Assembly: GCA_009746045.1 (NCBI GenBank)
Contig: RPFO01000136.1
Coordinates: forward strand, 1-28,594
DNA: 28,594 nucleotides
Direction: 5' to 3'
From: Mesostigma viride
Lineage: Eukaryota; Streptophyta; Mesostigmatophyceae; Mesostigmatales; Mesostigmataceae
Shown here in pieces: positions 18,856 to 28,002 of this stretch. The stretch's first letter is position 1. Every line of letters starts with the position of its first letter. Both the position numbers and the translations under genes were made by a program. The notes under the pieces are model-generated. The model was given only the letters and a program-made list of their open reading frames with translations, did no database searches and was not told the origin of the DNA.

Positions 18856-21800
18856 TTACTTATCCGCTCCATGCAGGAAAGGAGCGATTTCATCCATCGA
18901 CAGGCCAGACAACGACGTGATCGAATAATCCTTCTCATCGCCCCACCACGAGGGTTTATACCTATCAAGAAACGCATGCATGTCCGCCTTCGAAATTTCC
19001 AAGCAACCACCGCCACGGCTGTTGCCCTTTGACCCTTTGGCAGAAATTCCCAGAGTTGGGCTTAACAACCTGTTGACGAGCCCGCTACACTGTGCAAAAG
19101 ACAACCTACCAGCCTCGCCTGCTCGCCGTTGGTATCCAAATGTTGAGCGCATGAACCAGGCCTTGTCGGCAATTTCGCCGTCAATTCTATTCCCTAGTGC
19201 AATCGTCTCGTCGCGCGTCAACTTCATTGTGAGATTGGACGGATCAGCCGTCGTGATGAAGTCGATGATAGGCGTCCCTTCTAGTAGCTTGAGCGTAATG
19301 GCCAGAGACTGTGCTAGTCCAAAACGAGAATACGCCTTCAAATCAAACAAGGACTCTGACTTCTGCAGAATCAACAGATTGTCTCTGAAATGCTCCTTGG
19401 TTCCTAGTCCCGTCAACTTCGAATATTGCCGAACGCCAACGTACGCCTTCCTCCCCATCTCCTTGTCCAGAATTTGAGGGAGCTCGTCGTCGATGAGATC
19501 ATACGGAATCTCATACAACCGATGAGTCAATTCGTACACCGCCTTCAGACGCATTTCGTACGGTGAAAGTGGAACCGTGCCGCCGATTCTCCCCTCTAGA
19601 TCCTTGTACTCCTCCTCGCTCAGAAGCACCACCTCCCTGTCCTTGTCCGGATCTTCTAGTACCGGAAGCGGGGGGCGTCGATGTCCCCCAACTCCTCCAC
19701 AGCCGACACCTCCACGCCGTAGTCCTCCGTCAGTATCTTGATGAGATTTCCCTTGTAGTGGGACCTCGACACCGCGAGATCTTGCTGGTTCCGGCAGAAG
19801 AGACGGAACTTGGGGCAATTTCTGTCATAGATACGCGACTTGTCCGCGCTCCAGTCGCAGACTACGTCGGCGTTGTCGAACAGCAGCTGGATGAGCGCAG
19901 TGTCCCCCGCGATCATGTTCTCGACGATCGTGCCGTAGTCCGTTGGGGGCGGTTAATGAGCGAAGTATCGTCTCGGTAGAAGATTACCATCTCTCCCTTG
20001 ACTAGATGGCGAACCCTAAAAATTTGCTGGAGGGTTGTCGTGTAGCTCGCGTAGTTATCCCCGTTGATGAACATCCCCACCATGCTGTCGAACGTGTGCT
20101 CCGTGTAGCTGACTCCAACCGTGATCGTTGGGCTGAAAATCAGAAAGTCAAGGTCAGCCCACGCAGCATTCGCACCAACCTCTAGATCCTCTTTGCTTGT
20201 CAGGCTAGTGTAAAGGCGACCACTCTTTTTCTGCTCCGTGATTTTTTTTAATACCTCATACGCCATGGCGGCCTCTTTTTTTCCAGACATTGGGCAGAAG
20301 ATCCTCTCCCCCGCCTCTATCCTCCTCTGACACTCAGTAACAAACCTGTCCACGCAGACCTTTCGCCAGTTCTTTTCTGATGTCACATCCACCCATCGCA
20401 GAGTCCTGTTGGTAGGGCGCCTGAAGGTGTTGCAATCCACCTCCATAGTGTCCGCCGCGCGATAGGCCGCTATGAAATCGTATACCTTTCGAGTAACGGT
20501 AGCGTCTAATGCAATCACGACCTTGGACGTCTCAATTAGCCTGATGAACTTCCTCAACACCTCGCGCTTGTATTTCACGTGGCCCTGCGAAATCGCGGTG
20601 AGGGTGTTATATATTTCGTCTAGGATGAGGAGATCGAACGGTTGGTCTGTGACGCGCAAGATGCTGTTAAGAACGACCAGCACCCTGTCATCAGACATCA
20701 TCCCCTTCTGACCGCTCAGGTAGTGACGGAAATTCGGGTCACTGGACAAGATATGGAACGCGTTGTCCTCCCATGCAATCGTCCTCCCGCGCTCGCCAAG
20801 AGACTTGTAGTTGCGATCCTCCTCCTTGGACAGGCTGATGTTAGCCACCATGCAGCACACGCGAATACCTGGATCCCTCCTCACCGCCTCGTTGACGAGT
20901 TCACGAATCCTCTCAGATTTACCTGTCCCGCAGTTGGACTGGACGAGGATGGTGCTCTTGTGCGGGCCTCTAAATAGCGCATCCCAGCTGAAAGGCCTGA
21001 TTTTCTCGGACGAGTACGTGTGAGTGAACGGCACTTTGTCCGAGTCCGCGAGCTTCATCACGGGCGGGGAGATCTCGATGAATCGGTGCTGTGAGTCCTG
21101 GTGGCATCTGTACTGTACAGCGCCATTAGGGAGTAGCAGGTTATAAGGCCCGTTGTTGTCGTGTATCTTGAGGCAGATCCTGCATAACGGATCCACAGAG
21201 TCGACGGAGTACTTGACGAACGTTGCGACACCTCGATCGGATTCTTTACAGGTTGTGCGCATAAACTTGCATCCAGGCGAAAACTTTTTCATTGCTTCGA
21301 TGGATGGCGAGATGTCCAGGCCCTGAGGTGGTTGGATAGTCTTCCCATACCCTCGAAACACTGTATGGCTCGTTTCGGATAGTTCCGCATCATCGACATG
21401 GGGGAGCCGGGTCAGTCCCTCTTCGTTGAAGACAGTCACCAAATATTCGCCGACGTCGGAACTACCCCCTGGGACTGGGCGGAGGTACGCGTCCTCGCCG
21501 CTGTCTCCGCGCTTCTTCATCCCTATCATGCGAAAGGCCCGGTACCTCGAATAGATCATTCTATCGTAGCAAAACTTGATGTCGTGTTTAGGCGCCCAAA
21601 CGCCAGTTGTTTTCTCCACAATCGGGTTCCCGTTCGCGTGCATGTCCTCCCAATCCTCTTTCGAGTGCTGGGACTTGACGAGTCTCTGGCACACCTCAGA
21701 CTGATATCCTGAAGATAAATCCATCGCGCACTGAAGAAGAAACGACTGAAAAAGCTCTCCCATCTTGACACGATCCTCCATTGTCGGGATGTAGATCGTC

Positions 21801-22441
21801 GGCACCGTGACATGAACAGAGTTCTTGAAAATGCCGCTCCTGACGCGATGGCCAATAAGGACCCGCATATCTCGCTCTTCCTCGACATTTATCTCGTACA
21901 CGTCGTTGAAGAACATGGATATGGCCGCTTTTGCGTACTTCTCCAGCTGGTAGTCGATGGGTTCTTCCGTTTCCCAGTCAAAATCGAAATATGGGACGAC
22001 GCTCACGTCGGGGGATAGAATTTCTAGCAAATGCGGATCGCTTGTTGATAACTCCGCGTGGGTCTTGATCAAGTCCTCCCTGCACCCGAAAGCGGCATAC
22101 ATGTTCGTTTTTTTGTACGTGTTCAGCGCCATGATGTACTTCATCCCACGAGAGCGACCATACGCCTCCGAAGCGTCTTGGGGTTTTTCCTCTTCGTACG
22201 AGTACATCACCCCTGGCGTCCGAGCAAAGAAAGGCGTATCTTTCGACGCGAACCACAGAGGAACAAATTCCGCGGCGGTCGACATCTTAGAGGTTGTGTG
22301 AGCGCAAGAGTGTGGATTGTCGTGGGAGAGTCCGCCTTTATTCCCGTGGGAGATCTCCCACGAGGAATCGAATCGTGTCGGCTTGTCGGTTACGTCGTGT
22401 CGGGCGACCGTGTCGTCATGCAGGTTGAGGTTCGAGACCAT
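18856..22441 (-). CDS. Primase-polymerase / origin-binding-protein-like helicase, broken by two frameshifts
   Basis: Replicative enzyme of the element. Residues counted from the ATG at 22441: an AEP primase domain with DxD (D153, D155), SVH (S208, H210) and DRMIYSRYRAFR (293-304); a Cys/His cluster like the UL52-type zinc finger (C420, C423, H427, C446, H452); then an SF2 helicase like herpes OBP and asfarvirus F1055L, with Walker A SNCGTGKS (502-509), DEIYN (608-612), ALDATVT (644-650) and QQIFRVRHL (805-813). Coding then shifts frame twice, at G runs 19945-19949 and 19670-19675 (plus strand), and continues to 18856; each break equals one missing base. The C-terminal roughly 300 residues have no recognised domain. 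The start at 22441 is favoured by an upstream motif and an ATGG context; 22285 is the alternative. Confidence 0.85.
22345..22362. promoter_or_regulatory. Perfect 18-bp palindrome CGTGGGAGATCTCCCACG
   Basis: Exact dyad upstream of, or within, the 5' end of the replicase gene, with a half site CGTGGGAG again at 22321. Related imperfect dyads TTCCC..GGGAA or TTCCC..GGAA lie at 22527-22539 and 22599-22612. Possible operator or replication-initiator binding site (inference). Confidence 0.45.
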
Positions 22442-22452
22442 TCTGGAAGGTT

Positions 22453-22470
22453 GTATACCGTATGTTCAGA
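22453..22470 (-). promoter_or_regulatory. Putative viral promoter motif before the replicase
   Basis: On the minus strand TCTGAACAT then GTATAC, preceded by a T-rich run, ending 11 bp before the ATG at 22441. The same arrangement precedes the AT-hook gene at 24226-24241. Confidence 0.4.
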
Positions 22471-22616
22471 AAAAAAAAAGTTTCGATTAAAGAATAACCC
22501 CTCGAACCTCGACCCTCGATAAAAATGTTCCCATGGAACTTTTATATTCCCTGTATAATGCATGCAGTTTAGAATACCCTTTTCGACATTCATGAAAATT
22601 TCCCACGGGAAACTAT

Positions 22617-23878
22617 CTACCTTTTCCTCGGCCTCAGCCGACGTCCGCCAGTCTCGCCACCCTGCCTCTCGTAAACGGCTCCTGTCAGTACGTCATGGCC
22701 CATCATGTCGCCAGCCCATTTACGTTTCTTAAATGAAGCGCCCTTCAGGAAACGAGTGATGTATGCTTGTCGCGTGGCGTCGATGCCTCCGTAAATCCGG
22801 TTGTAACGGGCGCTGTAGAGCTCGTGTTTGATCGGAATGCCAGGCTCTGATTCGAAAAGGAATTTCTGTCCAGCCTTAGCACGGGCATCAACGCTTTGAT
22901 GAGCTTTCCGTACTTCTTCGGGATGACGACGTCATAAACTGGCATGCTGTGCTGCGTTTTGAAATTCTGGATGTAGAATCTCCTCTCGCTCGGGATGTAG
23001 CCGTTCTCGTGCGGTCCTAGCTCAGCGACCGAGTCGACGATGCGCATCTGGTCGTGATTGTAACGCGTCGGTGGTAGATCTTCACCCGAGAGATAGATCA
23101 AGCCCATGAGCGCGGCGTCGGACGTGGGATCGGCTTCGTACTCTGCTTTGGCGATCTTCTGGAGCTGTTCGTACGTGTACCTCAGCGGCTTGTTCTCGGC
23201 ACGGTCAAACCGTCTGTCCAGGTCACCAACCTTCAGCTCCCTGACGCGAGCAGTGTACGCGTCCGTAACGTGACTTGGGAGCCTCTTCTCGGGCGGCATC
23301 ATTCGGTTCACGCCGTTGATGACCCCGAGGAGCTGCTTCTCATTCTCCCTCCAGGCGTCGTCCTTCGAGTGCTGGGTCTTGCGCTTGGGTTCTGATGTCT
23401 CGTGCACCACGCGAAGAACACGAGCTGTGTCGGCAAGGCAATCAACGGACTCGTACTGCGAGCACCCCAGTTTGTCGAGCAGGACCCGCATCCTGCCAAT
23501 GTATCCCAAAGCGGTCTTGCGAGTCGCCCCGCGCTCCTTCGATGGCCTGCCACGCTCGTGCTGCTCTGGTCGCGCTTCCGCTGCGGCGACGGCCTCGTCG
23601 AAGGTCCAGTACCGCCCTCCTCCAGCTCGCGCAGGCGATTCCTCGTGGTGCGGTGGCTCCGGCGAGGGTGGAGAGGTCGCCTGCAAGCCGATTTTTTCCG
23701 CACACTCGGGGTTATTTGCGATCCATCGATCACTGGGATTCCAGACGCCCTTCTTGACCTTGCTTTTCGCCGAGATGCAGTTCGTCTGGTCGCGGGCGAT
23801 TGCTCGCCTCTTCGCCTGGGCCCGTCGCCATTGCTCGCGACGCTCCTCTACGGTCACCGTCATCTGATGACTGAACAT
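22617..23878 (-). CDS. Tyrosine recombinase (integrase), one frameshift
   Basis: Probable integrase that inserts the element by site-specific recombination. The first frame runs from 23878 (alternative ATG at 23863) with a basic N-terminus, a helical core-binding-like region (about residues 110-235), then LPPTRYNHDQM with the catalytic Arg (R262) and IQNFKTQHSMPVYDVVIP with a Lys (K287). Near 22883-22885 (GGG, one base short) coding moves to another frame. That frame carries DMMGHDVLTGAVYERQ with the catalytic His (22695-22697) and Tyr (22671-22673) and stops at 22617. The R-K-H-Y order and the His-Tyr spacing fit the family. Without the shift the protein would lack its nucleophile. Polinton-like viruses often carry such an enzyme, whereas classical Polintons use a retroviral-type integrase. 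Confidence 0.8.
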
Positions 23879-24224
23879 GAGACAATTTTTTGGCTCGAGG
23901 CTTTTTATACCCTACGGGGTGGATCCTTGGGCGCCCTCGAGGCCGTTTCGGTTCGTGTCGTTTTTCCGTTTTGGAGGGTGAGCGCCCACGTGGACGCCTG
24001 CGATCGCCCACCAAGGCGAGGATGGCCAATCGGATTTCGGGGCTCATGTCGTGACAGGTGGACGGAATCGTGTCGTGGTGGCCTGCTTCTTGAAGGATCC
24101 TGACGACACGTTCTAGAGTTTTCTGCCCCAGTCGAGAACCCGAACAATATCGGAGGAGTGCTTGGGTGTCCAACACGTACTCCTTCTCGGCGCCTGCGTA
24201 TCGTTTGATGGACGGAATATCCAT
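23730..24224 (-). CDS. AT-hook protein
   Basis: 164 codons from the ATG at 24224 (ACTATGG context). The N-terminal 70 residues are helical with no recognised family. A basic part holds two AT-hook-like motifs, RRRPRGRSPSK (75-85) and a canonical KRPRGRPRIHP (93-103), which bind the minor groove of AT-rich DNA. It may be a small DNA-binding or nucleoid protein (inference). Its last 50 codons overlap the start of the recombinase gene in another frame, so the true end may lie nearer 23870; a one-base indel in the A run around 23885-23890 would cause such an extension. It starts 22 bp after the ATPase stop, suggesting co-directional packing. Confidence 0.65.
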   Translation of the reverse strand: MDIPSIKRYAGAEKEYVLDTQALLRYCSGSRLGQKTLERVVRILQEAGHHDTIPSTCHDMSPEIRLAILALVGDRRRPRGRSPSKTEKRHEPKRPRGRPRIHPVGYKKPRAKKLSHVQSSDDGDRRGASRAMATGPGEEASNRPRPDELHLGEKQGQEGRLESQ

Positions 24225-24225
24225 A

Positions 24226-24241
24226 GTATATCATGTTCAGA
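24226..24241 (-). promoter_or_regulatory. Putative viral promoter motif before the AT-hook gene
   Basis: On the minus strand TCTGAACATGATATAC directly before the ATG. It matches the motif at 22453-22470 (TCTGAACAT...TATAC) and is likewise preceded by an A/T-rich stretch. Confidence 0.4.
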
Positions 24242-24246
24242 GAAAA

Positions 24247-25131
24247 TTATTTTATCGAGAGAAATGTATTGAAGTTTCGACGAAACATTTTTTTCGGGTC
24301 GCGCTGGTCGAAGTCGACAGCGAAGAAGTCGTGAGGATCGTCCTTGACGGCGTGGTCCCATAGCGCGAGAAACTCGTCCGGCGCCACAGCCCCCGCGCTC
24401 TCTTCCGCGATCTGTCGCGCGGCTCGATGGTCCTTCGTTCTGAACAGCGCAAGAAACGATATATTCGCTCGCACTGCTCGTGGTACGCCACCGCTTGTGT
24501 ACGCCTGTGTCAGGAAAATCATGCTCGTGAGGAAGTGTCTGTGTTTGAACGCGAAAGCCGCAACAGCGTTTTTGCTAGAGCTCTGATAGAGGGCACTGCC
24601 TTGCATGTCGTCTATCAGAATGAGCGACGAAGGAGGACCGTGCTCGAACCTTGTCGCAGGTTTATCCCAGTTCATTGCATCAAGGCGTAGGTACATGGAG
24701 AGGTCCATGAGTTCTGCGTTTTTTTTCCCATCCACGTATTCGCGTTTGAACGTTTCCCAGACCTTGAGATCGTCCTTGTACCTCTCGTATTCGTGGAGGT
24801 CAGACTTTATATGATCTATCATCCCATCGAATGCCAGGTTAGAGTAGACTTCCATCGTCATAGCTGGTTCCGGGAGCTCATTGTATTTTGGCTCCGTGTG
24901 GGCACTCCCTGAAATGAGGTACAGCTTGTCGAATGAGTTTTTAGCAAAGTAAGCCTTCGCCATGTTGACTGCCGATGTAGTTTTCCCAGACCGTCGAGCT
25001 CCGCAGAAGTTTGCGATGAAATGAAGACTCGGCATATTCGGTGGAGCAGGACGCTGTGGGGCGTATCGTTGCTTGATGTCTTTGTTCTCAAGTGAATGAA
25101 TTCGTCGCTCTTCGATGATAGCCATTATCAT
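24247..25131 (-). CDS. A32-like FtsK/HerA genome-packaging ATPase
   Basis: 294 residues, the usual size for this family in Polinton-like viruses and virophages. Walker A is GARRSGKT (44-51), Walker B ILIDDMQ (171-177, acidic D174 and D175), and the glutamine of the FLTQ sensor motif is at 209. The family pumps viral DNA into the capsid. The first ATG is at 25131; the second, at 25125, has the ATGG context seen at other starts here. The stop lies 22 bp before the AT-hook gene and the start 12 bp after the preceding gene, so these genes are packed head to tail. No frameshift was seen. With the helicase it is the best marker that the block is viral. Confidence 0.88.
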   Translation of the reverse strand: MIMAIIEERRIHSLENKDIKQRYAPQRPAPPNMPSLHFIANFCGARRSGKTTSAVNMAKAYFAKNSFDKLYLISGSAHTEPKYNELPEPAMTMEVYSNLAFDGMIDHIKSDLHEYERYKDDLKVWETFKREYVDGKKNAELMDLSMYLRLDAMNWDKPATRFEHGPPSSLILIDDMQGSALYQSSSKNAVAAFAFKHRHFLTSMIFLTQAYTSGGVPRAVRANISFLALFRTKDHRAARQIAEESAGAVAPDEFLALWDHAVKDDPHDFFAVDFDQRDPKKMFRRNFNTFLSIK

Positions 25132-25143
25132 TCTGAAGACATT

Positions 25144-25671
25144 TTAATCGTCCAGACTAGCAAGGAGAGACGCGCGGATGGCGGCCATGCGCATCTCGTA
25201 TGGCGTCATCGCGACAGGTGGCGGTGGTGGAGGTGGGAGCTGTCGGGTCTTGATCGGGGGTGGCGGAGAGTCCGGCTCTGTCTCCTTGGGCTTTCGACCC
25301 CGTCTTGGTTTTGGCGTGTCGGCGGGGGTTGAGGCGACTGAATCTTCAGCGAGAAGGCGTTCAATCCGCGATTTGTTGCGGGCTTCTTGCAGCTCGAGTT
25401 CGACTAGCCTTTGCCGCTGAATCTCCAATTCCTTTGCAAGGACCTTTCGTTTCGTTATCTCTGCCTCCTTTTCCTCGTTTCGTCTCTTCTCCCTCTCGGC
25501 TTTTGCGCGTTGCTGGTAAACCCTCATTTTGTCGCGAAGGGCTTTTTTCTGTTCATCATTCAGCGGTTGTCCCTTTCGAATTGTCTTGACCAGGTCAACC
25601 TGCTCTTCCCGCGTCTCGGCGAAGGTTTCGTCTTGGTAGCTCGTTGGGGTCTCTGAAGCCTCAGAGGCCAT
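25144..25671 (-). CDS. Coiled-coil protein with AT-hook-like motif and polyproline tract
   Basis: 175 residues. Residues 41-106 are rich in Lys, Glu, Arg and Leu and should form a long coiled coil. An AT-hook-like KPRRGRKPKE follows at 121-130, then Pro-rich stretches to about 152, and a C-terminal MTPYEMRMAAIRASLLASL. The PYEMR piece recurs in the C-terminal part of the replicase (SPYEMRLKAV). The family was not recognised; a DNA-binding scaffold or virion-core role is a guess. Its ATG is 24 bp from the ATG of the divergent structural gene. Confidence 0.7.
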   Translation of the reverse strand: MASEASETPTSYQDETFAETREEQVDLVKTIRKGQPLNDEQKKALRDKMRVYQQRAKAEREKRRNEEKEAEITKRKVLAKELEIQRQRLVELELQEARNKSRIERLLAEDSVASTPADTPKPRRGRKPKETEPDSPPPPIKTRQLPPPPPPPVAMTPYEMRMAAIRASLLASLDD

Positions 25672-25695
25672 GTTTATATTCTAGGTAGATAATAA
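25672..25695. promoter_or_regulatory. 24-bp divergent promoter region
   Basis: The whole space between two opposite start codons is AT-rich: TTTATATTCT, then AGGTAGATAATAA. Both genes start with ATGG. So little room implies very short leaders or promoter elements that extend into coding sequence. Confidence 0.5.
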
Positions 25696-28002
25696 ATGGT
25701 CGTTCTAACAACATTGAGCAGACCGACCAATCTCGCCACCGGGTTAACGCTCGACCCTGAAATGGAGGAGCGTGTTTCTAACATCGAAACAGACATAGAT
25801 GGGCTTCAAGCTAGCGTTACGTTACTTCTTGGCACTTCACATCCATTCGATGAGTCACTCGTTGTCGACGGATTCAAAATTTTCTACCCGAGCCAGCCGA
25901 CAAATGTGCGACTCGGAGACAATTACGACGACGAGACCGCAAGCGACCCATCGGAACTTGCTTACAGTCTCGTCGTGAATGGGTATTCCTATTTTAAATC
26001 AGGGACTACTTTAGTCGACGATCTCACTCTAAATGAACCTTACCTTACGGCGAAAGTGGGAGCAACCCAGTACCACGTCTTCGACTTTAGCCCTGATACG
26101 TTGCTAGACCCTGGTGGCAGAGTCCTGACCCGCGCGCAATTGGACTACCTTTTTGACCAACACGGGGTAGGCAAAACGTCGATAGCTAACTTGAACGGGG
26201 ATTTCGTCCTCCATCTCGAAGACGGGACGACCGTGTCGCACCAAAACGCGTTCAACGTCATCAATGACCAGGATGTGCGAGTCCAGCTGCCCTACAACGT
26301 TACGAATGGCGACGCGAGTGGAATCTGTAAGTTTACCTATCGCGACTACCACACGACCCAGGCGCGCACGGGGGAGAGCGTTGTGGACGGAGAGGTAGGA
26401 TATCCATACTTTTCCGACTCTTTCTATGGTCTCGGCGGATCTCGATTTAACGGCCTCCCTCTCCGCGTGGAGTTGTTGTCTTTCGCCACGATTCGCGACG
26501 ACAACCGACGCCTTCCACTAACTGGGAGATCCTTCACCATCACGCGTACATACTCGCCACTGACGGACTGGCGAATGGGTCCGATTGACCCTGTGAACGC
26601 ACTCTACTGGAGCACCAATCCAACCACCGCTAATTGGGAGGTCGTAGAGGGAACGACCCTCAAACAGGGCATAAAGATGACGACCCCCTTCGCATACCAA
26701 CGCAAACTCCCCATCAGGTGGTACATGAATTCCACCCAGCTCACGCCGACCACTCCGACCATCGGCGGAGTCTCCCTCTCGCAAAACGGGGGACTGCGCG
26801 GGGAAGACGCCGTAATCACCGCGCCAGTCGCGGCAGATAGTAACAAGTATATGAACTACGAGATAGACGTCTACAACGACTCGACCCTCACCTCCTACAC
26901 CACCCACAAAGGAGGGGTGATGGTATGCGTTTCAAAAATGAGCCAACTGCACTCCGGCATCCGGACACCAAGTTCCTATATTTCATATCTAAATCCTGTA
27001 AAAATCGCGATCAACGGCGTCTACGCAGACCATGATGTGGGGTGGGGAAAGTCGTTGCCTCCTCTCACCGGTTTTCATCTGTTGGCGAACGGAGTATCTC
27101 AAGGGGCCTTGGATGGGACGTTGAAGACAACGACGTTTCAAAATCCATCCGAAGGCGATGATGTAGAACTCAGATACAGGATCGTAACCGTAAAGGACTC
27201 GCCAAACCTGTCAGGAGATACCGTGGAGATAGACGGCCCCGCTACGACGCTCCATTCTCTAGAATCATTCTCGCGCCACTCCGTGACCACGCTGCAAGCA
27301 GAAGCTTCGAAATACTACTTTGAAGGGTCTCCCGAAAAATTCTTTTTTGTAAAAACAGCCACTCCGGCACCAAGCAAATGTGTTGTTTTTTCAGAGCAGC
27401 TCATAGACGGCCCATTTCTATTGTGTTTTCGGCTATATTTGGGCAGCAACGATGCTTTCGTCTCGTTTGCAGAAAATACTATGTCTTTGACGAATAAATA
27501 TCACCCGGCCACGACAGATGCCCATCAGAATTGGAGAAATGCGGCTACGACGCATTGGGGTATGCTGGGTATCAATCTGCACCATAGTGACTATGCACTC
27601 GACCTGTTTGACAATCTGAAGTCGAAGGTTCGATACACGTTAAACTCATCATGGAGACAACAAAACAGCTACTGGGTGGCATTTCGAAGAAAATCGGATG
27701 GGAAGGTGGAGCGTTATATATCCAAAACAACTCCTCAAGAACTAGTGACATGACTAAAATCTCAAACTCGTCCGGTATATTTACAACCACTCCTACAGAC
27801 ATTATTGACCCGTACATTCCGATGCCCTCCGACCAATTTCCACTTGAGCGGAGAGTACCACGGCGCGTATGTCTGGCCAATCAAAGATGACCTACAAGAC
27901 ATAGAGTTCGACTCCCTAAAAACCAACAATCCTTCCGGATCGTACACGGCCGTGAGACGTGTTGGAGCTGCGTCACAGGTCCACCTCGTCGAGGAATTGT
28001 AG
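25696..28002 (+). CDS. Large fibre-like structural protein, frame interrupted near the C-terminus
   Basis: Open for 685 codons to 27753. The N-terminus has a short coiled coil (about residues 22-45, EERVSNIETDIDGLQASVTL) like trimerising stems of fibres. The rest is rich in Thr, Ser, Tyr, Asn and beta-type segments, without Walker or enzyme motifs. Coding seems to continue after the stop in another frame (from AAAA at 27724-27727, one base short) and to return to the first frame at TTT 27837-27839 (one base extra), ending at 28002, about 768 residues in all. The opposite indels cancel. No family was recognised; a capsid-surface or fibre protein is the likeliest role from composition and from divergence from the replication genes. 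It is too long and unlike the usual double jelly-roll capsid protein. Confidence 0.6.

Noticed and set aside
22745-23878. Recombinase ending at 22745 as an intact gene
   Set aside because: That frame loses the catalytic His and Tyr; both are present in the adjacent frame down to 22617, so the stop at 22745 comes from a one-base shift.
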